A DNA stretch of 64,000 nt from assembly GCA_028583405.1 (NCBI GenBank), contig JAPTMU010000093.1:553000-616999 (forward strand). The letters are read 5' to 3'. Position 1 is the first letter of the stretch; each line of letters starts with the position of its first letter. This DNA comes from Pogonophryne albipinna (taxonomy: Eukaryota > Chordata > Actinopteri > Perciformes > Artedidraconidae). The notes under the pieces are model-generated. The model was given only the letters and a program-made list of their open reading frames with translations. It was not told the DNA's origin and ran no database searches. The position numbers were made by a program, and so were the translations under genes. Shown piece after piece: positions 1-10,552 of the stretch.

Positions 1-43
1 GAAAAGCTGCCCGATCGACGTGTTGGAGACCCCTGCTTTAGAA

Positions 44-86
44 TGTACACACACACACACGCACACACACATACACACACACACAG

Positions 87-121
<35 letters not shown>

Positions 122-150
122 AACGCGCAGAGACACGCACACACACAACA
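44..150. repeat. (CA)n microsatellite
   Basis: An interrupted CA dinucleotide run with scattered variant units. It contains no gene; the short frames across it are His/Thr runs caused by the repeat. Confidence 0.95.
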
Positions 151-274
151 GAGACACATCATATAATGCTCACTGTAGCTTTTATCAAACAGGCAGGAAT
201 ATTCAGGGGACTATTTATATCCGCGGATTAATCCACATGTGGTGCTCCAGTGAGTATGTGGCTGCGGGAAGGTG

Positions 275-540
275 TGTGTGTGTGTGTGTGTGTCCTAGCA
301 TGACTATACTTGTGGGGACCAACATCTGTTTACACAGTCACGTGTGGGGACTCGCCTCCCTTATGGGGACACAATGGATCATTCATTTTAGGGTGAAGAC
401 TTGGTTAGGGTTAGGGTTAGGCATGTGTTGGTTATGGTTAAGGTTAGGATAAGTCTCCAGGAAATGCATGTAAGTCAATGTAATGTCCCCTGAAGTGATG
501 TATACATGGCATGTGTGTGTGTGAGTGTGTGTGTGTTTAC
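275..540. repeat. GT-rich interspersed fish repeat containing TTAGGG units
   Basis: It starts in a GT run, passes through 'cttgtggggacc' and 'ttatggggac' blocks and about three GGTTAG units near 408-420, and ends with GTCTCCAGGAAATG followed by another GT run. I recognise this as a common teleost interspersed repeat with telomere-like hexamers. From about 541 to 707 I see only AT-rich DNA. Confidence 0.6.
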
Positions 541-1234
541 AGTGCACTTATTTATTAAAGTAAACAGTATTTATGCTGTTTATCGTTTCCTGCTTTTTAA
601 CTTATGATTTCACTTAAATGAACTACTTCATTCACTTATTTCAATTCTTTATCACTTATTATGTCTTAAGTTAGTTATGATGTGCATCTACAGTAAAGCC
701 TTGAATCTTTAGCATTTAGATAATCACTCACCTGAAGAAGAGGAGGAGGTCACGTGGTGTGATGAAGAGGAATTGCAGCATCAGGTGTTTTTAATATGCA
801 GTCTTTTATCTTGTATCCCTGCATCTGTAAACTCAGGAGCATTACAGGTACGGTCAGGTTCTTTAAGAGTGTATCGCCCCCTAGAGGCCTGGAGTGGAAA
901 TACAGCTGGAAAAACAGGTGTAAATAAATAAGATGAATAATTTCAGAACAGATTTTATAATTAAAGAAAATAGTATTAAAAGTCCTGAAAATAAACCATA
1001 CTGAAGTGAAAATATAAATTGTAAGCAACATTTATTTAAAATAAAAGTGTTGATTGTGCAGTAAAGTTGATCTGCACCCACGTTACTGATGAAAACTCGA
1101 CAGCAGGAAGGTCTGTGGATTTATTTTTAATATAGAATATAAAATCTTCCTCCAGTGACAAACCAAAAGTAAAAGATTTGATCGTAAAAAAAGAAACACA
1201 CAAACCTGAGGGTGGTGCTGTCGAGCTGCAGTGT

Positions 1235-1416
<182 letters not shown>

Positions 1417-2549
1417 TAAGAAACACACACACGAACACACAAATAATCGCACACGTCATTCAACAGCACACAACTGGTAAAATGGGGTTCTGCTCAACAG
1501 ATGAAGCGCTGACTGAACCGGAGGACCAGCCTGAAAGCTGACAGGATGTTGATCAGGGGATTTGAAAGGTCTATAGCCACCTAGCCAGGTTTTCTAGCCT
1601 CTTCTCGATGTGCCATTCTTAGAGCTTCCTCTGTGACGCTCTGATGCACTCTCCAAGAACGCTGAAGAGTACGTAAGTCAAATCAAACAGTCTCACTCTC
1701 TCTCTTGCCTCATACCTGATCCCAGGATATCACCACAGCTCCACTGAATGTGCAACACCTCCCTTGGCTCTGACACAAACTGTGTTGTTTACAAAGTGAG
1801 AGCCAGGGCAGATAGAGGGGTTAAACCCAACAAAGTGTTGTGTTGTCAGTGTGTTGGAGATAGAGAGAGAAACACAACTCATTATAACATTAATTAAAAG
1901 TACTCTTTTTATTTGGATTATATTTCATTAAAGCCGTAGTAAAAAAAGGAGAAACATATTCCATTAGGACTCAAGCTAATTAAAACATCCTGAGATACTG
2001 GAGGCATTTCAGCTTTAGGAATACACACAGAGTAAAAAGTGAGTATAGTAAATATATTGTATAGACTATTGATCAGATATATACAGCATGTGCAGCAGTT
2101 ACAGTAGGCAGTACAGGTACATATACTGTAGGTATAAGTACACGCTATGCTAATTATAAGACATTTTATGAATCATTAATTGAAAAACGAGATAAAAGCA
2201 TTTGTTAAAGTTATTAAATCGACACTAGGGTGAATGATTTTCCCAGAGAACACAATTAACAAAAACATTTTATGGATCATTTTACAATTTAGATATTTTC
2301 TGAATTCAACCCAACACTTGTATGTTTGAACATGTGCAGCAGTTACAGTGAGAAGTGGAGGTATGAGGTGTGAGTACAAGTACTGCTAATATTGAGATGT
2401 TATACAGAGACTGTTGACTATAGATCAGACACAGTATAACTATGTATGGGAATGTGAGAGCACACTTAAAGGATGTTAAATCAGAAAGGAATGAATATAA
2501 TAAGCTGTGTTTCCTATCACATGGAGTTGAGTTTCTGAAGTGTGTCGTC

Positions 2550-3170
2550 TGTGTGCGGGGGGCGGGGCCTAACTCTCTCTGTGTGTGCAGGGGGCGGGGC
2601 CTAACAGACACGCTGCAGCGGCGTGCACACAGATTTTTAAGAGTAGTAGGCATACCGTTAATAGTAAAGTGTTAAGAGAGTGAAATGTTGCTTTATGAAT
2701 TTCAACACTTGATGCTGTCCCCTTGATTCCAATGTCAGATACCTGTATACTAACGGAATTAGTTTAAAGAGAGGAAACATTTTGACGAAAAGTTGACTAA
2801 AATGTAATGATTTTTCATCGACTAAAACTGGACTAAAACGTTTTGAGTTTTCGTCGACTAAAACTAGATTAAACTATGAAAGATAAAAAGGACTAAAATG
2901 TGACTAAAACTAATAACCATTATCGTCTAAAGACTAAATCTAAAACAGCTGCCAAAATGAACACTGCTGAGGTGTTCTCAGTCATCAGAAAGGAATGAAT
3001 ACAATAAGCTGTGTTTCCTATCACATGGAGGTGAGTTTCTGAAGGCCCTCTCGTGGGGCTCAGGTGTTCTCAGGCATCAGAAAGGAATGAATACAATAAG
3101 CTGTGTTTCCTAATCACATGGAGGTGAGTTTCTGAAGGGCCTCTCGTGGGGCTCAGGTGTTCTCAGGCCT
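2550..3170. repeat. Small tandem repeats and a 'GACTAAAA' repeat downstream of receptor A
   Basis: 2,550-2,605 has two copies of a unit of about 37 bp with GGGGCGGGGCCTAAC (three copies in B, 46,320-46,402). 2,763-2,940 is a TTTTCGTCGACTAAAACTA-type interspersed repeat seen again at about 46,555-46,740. 2,985-3,168 holds two tandem copies of an about 88-bp unit beginning GGAATGAATACAATAAGC, which is single in copy B. From 1,500 to 2,550 I see duplicated non-coding DNA with no gene. Confidence 0.7.
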
Positions 3171-3394
3171 CAGAAATGTTCCAATGATCTCATGGTTCTC
3201 CTGTTTTCTCCTGTAACATATGAGGAGGATGATGTTTGACAGCATGGACTCTGAGGGGAGTTGATGTTGTTGATCAGTCACACAGAGGCAGAAGCCCCTC
3301 CATCGTTTTCATAGTTCACCTCATCTTCATCTTCATCTTCATCATTCTGCTCCTGTCAGCATGGAACAGAGACATGGTAAAAACACAGAGCAGA

Positions 3395-3905
3395 GCTGGA
3401 AAGTAACTAAGTACATTTACTCAGTTTTTCTACTTCAGTACATTTGAAGGACTTGACTTGAGTATCATCAGTTAATGCTACTTTACACTTTAACTGCTCC
3501 TTGTTTTGGAGCTTCATGTTGAACTTTGTACTCGTCTTCATCCATTCATCTTTATTACACATTCTTTCTTTAACATCTTTAGACTTCCTTTTTTTATTTT
3601 GTATTTACTTTCATTCTTAAATTGAGCAGAAATCTCCATTCTATGAAGTATTACATGACTAAATATAACTAGTTCAGCTACCCAGTAGTATGTAATTCAT
3701 TTTAATAAACCATTCATTGCTAATGGAAGTGATACACATTAAAACATCACTTATTATAATCATATATCATATTATTACATTCTGCATAATCAGCACTTTC
3801 AATGTAGGTGTATTTGTATATTAATCATATTTATATATTAGAGTATTTTTACATTGTAGTATTGCTACTTTTAATGAAGTACAATCTCTCAGTACTTCCT
3901 TTAGT
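3395..3905. mobile_element. 'AAGTAACTAAGTACATTTACTC' type fish repeat within receptor A
   Basis: The segment opens with AAGTAACTAAGTACATTTAC and ends near AAGTACAATCTCTCAGTAC, a widespread teleost non-autonomous element as I recognise it. It lies in the intron between the last two receptor exons. The same copy is at 47,083-47,590, so it predates the A/B duplication. Confidence 0.6.
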
Positions 3906-4616
3906 GCCTTGCTCAAGGGACCCACAGAGATACTTCATTTCAACACAACATGCACACTTTACTCCTTTGATTGAATCTTCTGCCTGTCTTATAATCACAG
4001 TTCAATCAAAATAAGTAAATATTACAAGCTATTATTTTATATTTAAACTCACCAGGTTTTTTCTTATCCGTTTTTTGCCCCCTGAAAAAAACAAAAAGAC
4101 AAACATGTTGACTTCAGCTTCCACGGTTTCCTTTGTCTTTTCTCTTGAATCTATGAACCCTCACCTTTAGCTCTGGTCCAGATGTGGACCGTAACCACGG
4201 TGACGATGGAGAGCTGCTAACCCCACAGACACCAGGATGAACCTCAAGAGACCTGGTGTTCCAGTTGTTGTAGCATCACCTTCAGGAATAAAACAACATC
4301 ATGCTAAAAAACTGCAGTTAAAACAAAAAGTTTTCTGCATAAACCAAATGACAAAATGAAGTGACGTCAAAACCTCAAACCCCAAAAAGCATTATCTGTG
4401 ATTAAATGTGTGATAAGTGATTTGAAACAACTCATTATATTCTCACCTGGTTTCTCAATTAAGAGCTTCTCTTTTTTATCAGAACCATCCGTCTCTTCAC
4501 ATTTCAGAAACTCATTACATCCCTGATAAATGTGAGATGTTGTAAATGTGTTGTTTCAGTATATTCTAATAACAAGACTGTTAGAAGTGATTTTAAACAT
4601 CTCAACGTGTTCTCAC

Positions 4617-4889
4617 CTGAGGACTGAGGGCTGAAGGGAAACAGATGCACTTCTCTTGTGTCACCATTAGTTACTTCACAAGTAAACAACTCAGACCTTG
4701 TTGTGTAACTAAAATGAGAAGTCAGAAATGTCACAGAGGCAGAGCAGGAAGACTGTGATGTGTTTATCTCTCTGTGATCTTTGTCCACATCTCGACCCTG
4801 AAGCAGCCACTTCACTGAGTGTCTACAGTCTCTAAATGTCGACACAGAGCAGTTTAACGTCACCTCATCATTGACCTGATGTTCAGTCA
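4617..4889 (-). CDS. Receptor A C2-type Ig exon
   Basis: The acceptor is CATCTTCAG and the donor CTCAG|GTGAGA, phase 1 at both ends, 91 codons open. Motifs: TEHQVNDEVTLNC, DCRHSVKWLL, SQSSCSASVTFLTS, SELFTCEVTNG, FPFSPQSS. The extra Cys pair (RDC and QSSC) suggests a second disulphide. Confidence 0.8.
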
Positions 4890-5022
4890 CTGAAGATGGA
4901 GATATTGAGAGAGAAAGACAACAAGAGTAACATTAACTTCATCACTGTTATCATTATTATTGTAATGATTCAGTATATTGCTCTATAGAGACAGTTTGAA
5001 ACATCATGATGTAAATACTCAC

Positions 5023-5325
5023 TGGTAACAACAGACAGATAAACTCGAGAGTGTGAACTTTCTTCTCCTGATCTGATGCAGAGGTAAAGACCAGCATCCT
5101 CCTCTGTGACCTTCTTTATAACCAGAGAACAATTCTCTGTAACTCTCAGTCTGTCTGATTTAGCTTTGTGAATCTGTCCGTCTTCAAACAGCTTCACTGC
5201 TGAACCTCTTGAATCACTGAAGAGCCAGAGAGTTCTCTCACACTCATCCTGATCATGTATCACATTGTCAAAAGGCAAAGTGACTTCATCTCCAGCTCTG
5301 ACAAAGTAACGTCTCACAGCTGCAG
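5023..5325 (-). CDS. Receptor A V-type Ig exon
   Basis: The acceptor is TTTTTCCTCAACAG and the donor ACCA|GTGAGT. The reading frame is open across all 101 codons: RAGDEVTLPFDN, DQDECE (first Cys), TLWLFSDS (core Trp), DGQIHKAKSDRL, NCSLVIKK, EEDAGLYLC (second Cys), ending YLSVVT. These are V-set hallmarks. Copy B shares the fold, but its last third reads VYTCRQF and is 12 nt longer. Confidence 0.8.
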
Positions 5326-5654
5326 CTGTTGAGGAAAAATCAGAAAGAAATATAGACGTCATAAATGCTGACAGAATAATGATGTATTATATACAAAGGT
5401 AAAGAGTTAGAGTTCTGGTTGATCTGTTTAATGAATCATTTAACGACACATTAAAACCAGAGTTCATTACAGATCCACATAACTAACTGAAGTGTTCATA
5501 GTGAGTGTGACGATCACTTTAAAGAATATTGCTATGTGGGTTTTAGGTGAGCAAGAGTTCACTAAAGTCACCACGTTACAAACACAACTCATCACTCTCA
5601 GTTAAAGGAACAGTACGTAGTAAAGTACCGTTAGTGATATTAGAGCTGTTTTAT

Positions 5655-5800
5655 TTCATGTACTTGGTAAATGGTAAATGGACTGTATTTATAAAGCTCT
5701 TTATCCAGTCTCTCACCCCTCAAAGCGCTTTACAATCAAGTCACCATTCACCCCCAGTTCATACAGAGCAATGTGCCCCTTGCTCAATGCAGGGGTTAGA
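5655..5800. mobile_element. Retroposon 3' tail with TGGTAAA units
   Basis: TTGGTAAATGGTAAATGG is followed by ACTGTATTTATAAAGC and CAAAGCGCTTTACAATC, a very common fish retroposon end. It lies in the first intron of receptor A. Copy B lacks it and carries a different, much larger insertion in the same intron. Confidence 0.55.
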
Positions 5801-6415
5801 GCCATTTCCCTTTCATCATTATGCTTTGAATGTTTGTCTTATTACTAAAAGGCTTTAGAGGAAACTCTTAACTATTTATTTTAGTGAGTCACACTACGCT
5901 TTAAAAGATGTTACTTTAAGTCTCACTTCTTTGCTGTCAGAGTGTGACGTGCATGTCTGTATGTCTGTATGTCTATATATGGCATGACGTTGGTTCACAG
6001 CTGAGGGTGTGATTAGACAGGAAGTGGTAGAGTCTTTTGACCGTGTTCTTTTTGTTCTTTTTTGATACGGAGAACTTTTAGTTACTTTGAAGCGAGGAAG
6101 TTTGTCTTCATGTTTGTATGTCGCCTGGATCAAAGAATAAACCTGATGTGATTCAACGCTACAACGATCTCTGCAAAGTTAGTTAGGAAGCAAAGAGAGG
6201 CGCGTCATAACCCACACCCCGATAGAGGAAAGTGGATATTAAATGTAGAAACGGATCAAAACGCCACGACAGAAGGTATCATTCACACACCGTTCCCCAT
6301 TGGGAGCGACTTGGGGTTCAGCATCTCGCCCAAGGATACATCGATTTCAATTGAAAGACGCCCTCACTAGCTTTCATTAACAGTCGTAAACAGTGTGTGT
6401 TCTCTGCATCCTCAC

Positions 6416-6476
6416 CTGGAAAGTGGAGCAGCAGCATCAGGAATGAAGACATCATGATCCTTCTGAATTCAGACAT
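6416..6476 (-). CDS. Receptor A signal-peptide exon
   Basis: The ATG at 6,476 opens a hydrophobic leader (MSSFLMLLLHFP) and the exon ends CCAG|GTGAG at 6,416 in phase 1. The same 61-nt exon recurs at 10,040-10,100 and 53,642-53,702. Upstream on the minus strand I see no clear TATA box. Confidence 0.75.
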
Positions 6477-6989
6477 CGTGCTTCTCTCTCGGTCTCTGGC
6501 TCTCGACTGTCAGAGTCTCTACCCGGCTGCTTCTTTAACAAGAACTCAGTACCGATGATAACAGCAGATAAGCCACAGAAGAGGGGAAGTTGAACAGGAA
6601 GATGTTTTCTGGTTCCTCATTTCACCTCCAGTGTTTTTCTTCTGAGAACTGAAGGAGAAGTGTTTCGATGAGAATGAGGTTAACACCAGCAGCTCTGAAG
6701 GTATGACACCGTATAGAAAACTACAGGCACGTATTCAGCTGAGCAACAGAGGAATAATTCAGGCCGATATGAGACGGATCAGTTTGAGCTGACATCCAGT
6801 CACTGTGGAGGACCGAGCCAAACTTACATTGAGACACAATCTGGATGTTTATTTGAAGATGACTGCATTCCCAGGCCCTGTGTGGCTCAACACCAAGTGC
6901 AGTGTGTGGAAGAGATTTGCCTCTGTTTCCATCTTTGCTGAATCTGTTTATCTTATTGAGAAAATACAGCATGCACTTGTCACCTAGAG

Positions 6990-7597
6990 CAGCGGTGTCA
7001 AACTAAAGGCCCGGGGGCCAAATCCGGCCTGTGACTATATTTCATGTGGCCACGCAAGATCTTGCAAAGAATATAATATGTTTACTATATGGTTGAATGC
7101 CGCTTTACAGAAGCACGTTGTCCATAAACTACATGTCCCACAATGCATCTCATTTTGTGACGTGCGCACTGAAAGAGACTTGCAATTATTTGCCCAAGAC
7201 TTCTGCTTTTCAGACATTAATTATGAAGTTATTTCCCTATCCCATAATAATCCAATGCAGAGGCAATAATGTAATATAATACATTATTTTATATATATGA
7301 TATATTTAAATATGTATTTATATATAGTCTTAAAGTTTTGAACTGGCTTTTAATAATAGTTGAACATAACACTTTGAATTTGTATGTGTTTACTTTTTAT
7401 ATGTATCGATAGTTACTTTTTATCTTATTTGTATTATTGTTTTATTATTTGACTCCTATTGTGTTATTATATATTTGTTCCCTGTGCAGCACTTTGGTCA
7501 ACTGAGGTTAAATATTTTATATAAATAAATAAAGATTGAGATTGAAAGTTACGACCGGCCCTTTGAGTGTAACCATAATGCTGACGTGGCCCACGAT
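6990..7597. mobile_element. Non-autonomous DNA transposon at the right end of duplication A
   Basis: It starts AGCGGTGTCAAACTAAAGGC and ends near GGCCCTTTGAGTGTAACC...GTGGCCC. The composition and 'GTGTCAAACT' start fit a hAT-type non-autonomous element of vertebrates. It is shared with 54,212-54,805, so it was in place before the duplication. No ORF is credible. 7,598-7,873 has nothing recognised. Confidence 0.5.
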
Positions 7598-7873
7598 GAA
7601 ACTGAGTTGGACCCCCCCGCCCTAGAGGACTCGATGCAAAGGAAAAACTGGCACAAATCCACGGCTCCACGTCTTCTACCTTCTTCTGGACATCGCATTT
7701 TTGGGGAGACGTTGAAGTAAAATTAGGTGAATGTAAAGGGGACATTCAATATATATATGAATGCTGTGTTGTTTACATTCTTATTGGCTAGGTTTCTCTG
7801 TGTTATAGCTCAATATGATTTAAGGGGCGAGCAGATAAGAAGCACACACATTTGAGTATAAAGTTTAGACACA

Positions 7874-8215
7874 TTAAAGAGGCCCTATTGTGCCTTTTGG
7901 GGGGTTTCCCTCTCCTGTAGTTTGTTGTATACCACACTGCCCCCCCCCCCCCCTGCCTGAAACACCTCCATTAGACTCCTTTGTTTACTTACTGACATCA
8001 TGTTACACTCACGCTTCTATTGGCTAGCGCTCCAACACATTGTACGTGATAGGCTAAGGGGCGGGACATCTCTAAGCGGTTGACCAATCACAACAGAGCC
8101 GGCCAGCTAACCAATCCGAGCAGACTGGGCTCTGGTTTCAGACAGAGGGTGAAAAGAGGTGCTGCAGCACAGGCAGTATGAGAACAAGAAAGAGCTTATT
8201 GAACATTAAAGCATG
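7874..8215 (+). mobile_element. TTAA-type non-autonomous transposon, left part
   Basis: It begins TTAAAGAGGCCCTATTGTGC and runs through a C-run, GGGGCGGGACATCTCTAAGC and GGTGAAAAGAGGTGCTGCAG to GAACATTAAAGCATG. I recognise an abundant teleost element bounded by TTAA (piggyBac-like target). Its right end is missing here because LINE-derived sequence follows. Related left ends occur at about 10,470-10,550 and 40,196-40,320. Confidence 0.6.
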
Positions 8216-8229
8216 GAGTGTCTTACAAA

Positions 8230-8640
8230 CGTCTGTGAGTACGTCTTTGTTATTGGGCCTTACAAAGATGGCGCCGCGGATTCGCCGCTTCAATGTTCTG
8301 GTGCTCTCTGTTTTGTCTTGTGCGTTAATTCAGTCTGTACACTGAAGTCTTTCACCAGGGAAGAGCTCCTAAGCATTAGAGAAACAACTTCAGCGGATTA
8401 CTTCCCCACTTTTCTCTGTTCTTCCGTGGAATTACTGGACATTCTCGTAAAAGGTAGCTTTACCTGCATCCGAGCACTCAAACGCCACAGGAGAGGCAAA
8501 CGGGCCGGGACACTGGTCGCTCTGGAGCCGCGGAATTCGCACGCTGCTACCCGGAATATTTCTCTCCAACGTTCCATAAGCAATGAACTGGACGAGCTTC
8601 AGCTACTGGTTAGTAGAAACAGAGACTTTTGGTTTATGGA
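8230..8640 (+). pseudogene. LINE ORF fragment (N-terminal part, frameshifted)
   Basis: An ATG at 8,268 starts MAPRIRRFNVLVLSV; after a frame change the second frame reads FTREELLSIRETTSADYF, DILVKGSFTCIRALKR, then NELDELQLLVSRNRDF. This resembles the region before the endonuclease domain of a fish non-LTR retrotransposon (the usual wording is NVRSLCNKLDELQLL). No endonuclease or reverse transcriptase follows; the fragment runs into a GATA microsatellite. It is unusual that the 5' part of a LINE is kept without its 3' part. Confidence 0.55.
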
Positions 8641-8716
8641 TAGATGGATAGATAGATAGAGAGATAGATGGATGGATAGATAGAGAGATAGATGGATGGA
8701 TAGATGGATAGATAGG
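8636..8716. repeat. (GATA/GATG)n microsatellite
   Basis: GATAGATGGATAGATAG-type tetranucleotide run directly after the LINE fragment. Confidence 0.9.
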
Positions 8717-8724
8717 GTAAAAAC

Positions 8725-9090
8725 AATTTCTATATAAACCTGTCTGAAAATGAGCTGATCAGATTTTGGCCACTTTGTGATGTCATAACGATGTTTTGTC
8801 TTGTGTAACCATTAGCCAATCAGCAGCCAAGGTAACCCCCCCCCCCCTTATCACCTGAATCTCCTCCTAGAGCACCATTGAGTTCTTTGTAACCAAATGT
8901 CTCTCAGAGGGGCGTGGGGAGGGGCTCCTTATTTTCATCTAAAGTACAGACAGAGAATCAGCACTTTGGAAACAGGGCTGAAACAGAGGGGTTATGGGTA
9001 ATGCTGCAATGACCTGTTTGGTGATTGGAGCCAAACACTTCAGAGACATGATTGTTCTGAGTATAAAGAAAAAAACCAGACCAACAGAGT
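8725..9090. mobile_element. Right part of a fish non-autonomous transposon
   Basis: Contains TGAAAATGAGCTGATCAG, GCCACTTTGTGATGTCATAA, a C-run, CACCTGAATCTCCTCCTAG and TGGTGATTGGAGCC, the interior and right portion of a common teleost element. It may be the partner of the left part at 7,874-8,215, separated by the LINE piece. Confidence 0.45.
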
Positions 9091-9117
9091 CTGAAATAAA
9101 ACCGCATGTTCTGCCAG

Positions 9118-9630
9118 GTTTAGAAAATAAACTCGGAGGATGATCCGCAGAGATAATGAGGAAGAGAGAAAACTTCATCAGCTTCTAGACAAGTCTTTAA
9201 GTCCAAGTCGAGTCCTACAAAGTTTTCTATCCGATTCATGCTCATATTTGGCCCTTGAGGTCAAAAGGTAAAGTCTGAGTCACTTTGGTCATGCCAGAGT
9301 TGATTTCCATTGTGCATGTCAGATTCCAGGGTCACTTTCAAGTCACTGAGTTAAAGAGTAACTTAAACCCAGACATTAGAAACGTCCTGCTCGCACTGAA
9401 CATGGAGGGTTTGTAAATGTTTAGACCCACAGAGTCTGAAATAAAACCTGCATGTTCTGCTGGGGTTCAAACAGAAACTCTCTGACACCTCAGACCGTCT
9501 GACACTGAGCGGAGGAGGTTAACTCGTAGAGGGATAATGGAGAAGAGAGAACACTTCATCAGCTTCTAGACAAATCCTTAGGTCCAAGTCGAGTCCTGCT
9601 AAATGTTCTATTCGATTCATGCTTATGTTC
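9118..9630. repeat. Local imperfect duplication of about 120 bp
   Basis: 9,118-9,236 and 9,497-9,626 share CTTCATCAGCTTCTAGACAA, AGTCCAAGTCGAGTCCT and ATTCATGCT blocks about 380 bp apart. No gene is visible. Confidence 0.6.
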
Positions 9631-9631
9631 G

Positions 9632-10100
9632 GTGTAAAGACCAGCATCCTCCTCTGTGACCTTCTTTATAACCAGAGAACAGTCTGTCTGGTTTAGCTTT
9701 GGCTTCTTTGTGAATCTGCCCGTCTTCAAACAGCATCACTGAGCTGCTTAAATCACTGAAGGTCCAGGTAGCACTCTCACACTCATCCTGATCATGGAGC
9801 ACATTGTCAAAAGGCAAAGTGACTTCATCTCCAGCTCTAAGAATGAGGAAGTGACCTTTCACACCAGCAGCTACAGAAGTTTGAAAATGTATCTCTGTGA
9901 GAGTTTGTTTTCCAAGAGTTCACTAAAGTCACCACGTTACAAACACAACTCATCATTCTCAGTTAAAGGAACAGTACGTAGTAAAGTACCGTTAGTGATA
10001 TTAGAACTGTTTTATTTAAAGTGTTCTCTGCGTCCTCACCTGGAAAGTGGAGCAGCAGCATCAGGAATGAAGACATCACGATCCTTCTGAATTCAGACAT
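9632..10100 (-). pseudogene. Receptor copy C: truncated V exon plus signal exon
   Basis: A third relic of the receptor family. The signal exon 10,040-10,100 is intact (ATG at 10,100, donor CCAG|GTGAG). The V exon starts after TTCTGTAG at 9,870 and reads AGVKGHFLILRAGDEV, DNVLHDQDECESATW, DGQIHKEAKAKPDRL, then is frameshifted by an about 17-bp deletion and stops matching at about 9,632, just short of the second cysteine. The intron between them is cut to under 200 bp. No C2, membrane or tail exon is present, so it cannot make a receptor. Confidence 0.75.
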
Positions 10101-10469
10101 CGAGCTTCTCTCTCGGTCTCTGGCTCTCGACTGTCAGAGTCTCTAACCTGCTGCTTCTTTAACAAGAACTCAGCACCTGCTTCCTGTGTAGGAGCCATGA
10201 AACGTGTACAGTAATGGTTTTGTTTTAATATAAGATATCAGTTTGATCACTATTGATTGGCTGGCTTGGTCACATGGATATGCACGGTGTGTGGAAGAGA
10301 GGGTGACACAGGGCCGTTGTACTTTTTGTTGACCGCAAGATTTATGATTGCTTTGATTATTATTACAATGTCTACGTCTGATCACGGAGCTTTCTCCATT
10401 AAACTACATCACAATTCAACAGAGTTTTGATCTCAGCAAGTACTCTTTTTTAGCGTGTCATAGAATATC

Positions 10470-10552
10470 AAACAGGCCCGGCCTCAGTGTTATATAGGTT
10501 TGTATTCATGTAACTGGTCTGCAAAGACTACAATCCCTGTGCTTTTCAAACC
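10470..10552 (+). mobile_element. Fragment of the TTAA-type transposon at the edge of the 57-bp array
   Basis: TGTTATATAGGTTTGTATTC, ACTGGTCTGCAAAGACTAC and AATCCCTGTGCTTTTC match the left body of the element family also seen at 40,196-40,320. It passes straight into CCTGAACATCAGCAGG, the first array unit, which suggests the array grew from this element's own right end. 10,101-10,470 has nothing recognised. Confidence 0.55.

Larger units (their letters stand above)
3278..6476 (-). pseudogene. Two-Ig-domain immune-type receptor, copy A (stalk/membrane region deleted)
   Basis: Predicted type I membrane receptor of a teleost-expanded Ig superfamily family. Minus-strand exons by GT-AG rules: signal peptide 6,416-6,476 (MSEFRRIMMSSFLM start); V-type domain 5,023-5,325 (101 codons; Cys in DECE, Trp in TLWLF, then DAGLYLC); C2-like domain 4,617-4,889 (91 codons; LNC, VKWLL, FTCEV); short linker 4,447-4,494; fused stalk/membrane block about 4,165-4,285; basic cytoplasmic exon about 4,054-4,082; last exon 3,278-3,352, acidic with VNYEN and a stop. 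The exons through the linker all join in phase 1. Compared with copy B, about 190 bp is missing between stalk and membrane exons, removing most of the stalk and the start of the membrane helix, and one extra G (GATGGAGAG) shifts the rest. It may be a pseudogene or make only a soluble form. The family assignment is by pattern; ligand unknown. Confidence 0.75.

Noticed and set aside
405..425. Telomere
   Set aside because: Only about three GGTTAG units inside a known-looking interspersed repeat; no long terminal array.
4447..4535. Larger receptor linker exon starting after CATTTATCAG
   Set aside because: This acceptor gives an immediate in-frame stop (GG ATG TAA) in both copies; the downstream acceptor GTGAAG|AGACGG keeps the frame open, so I used that, with moderate certainty.
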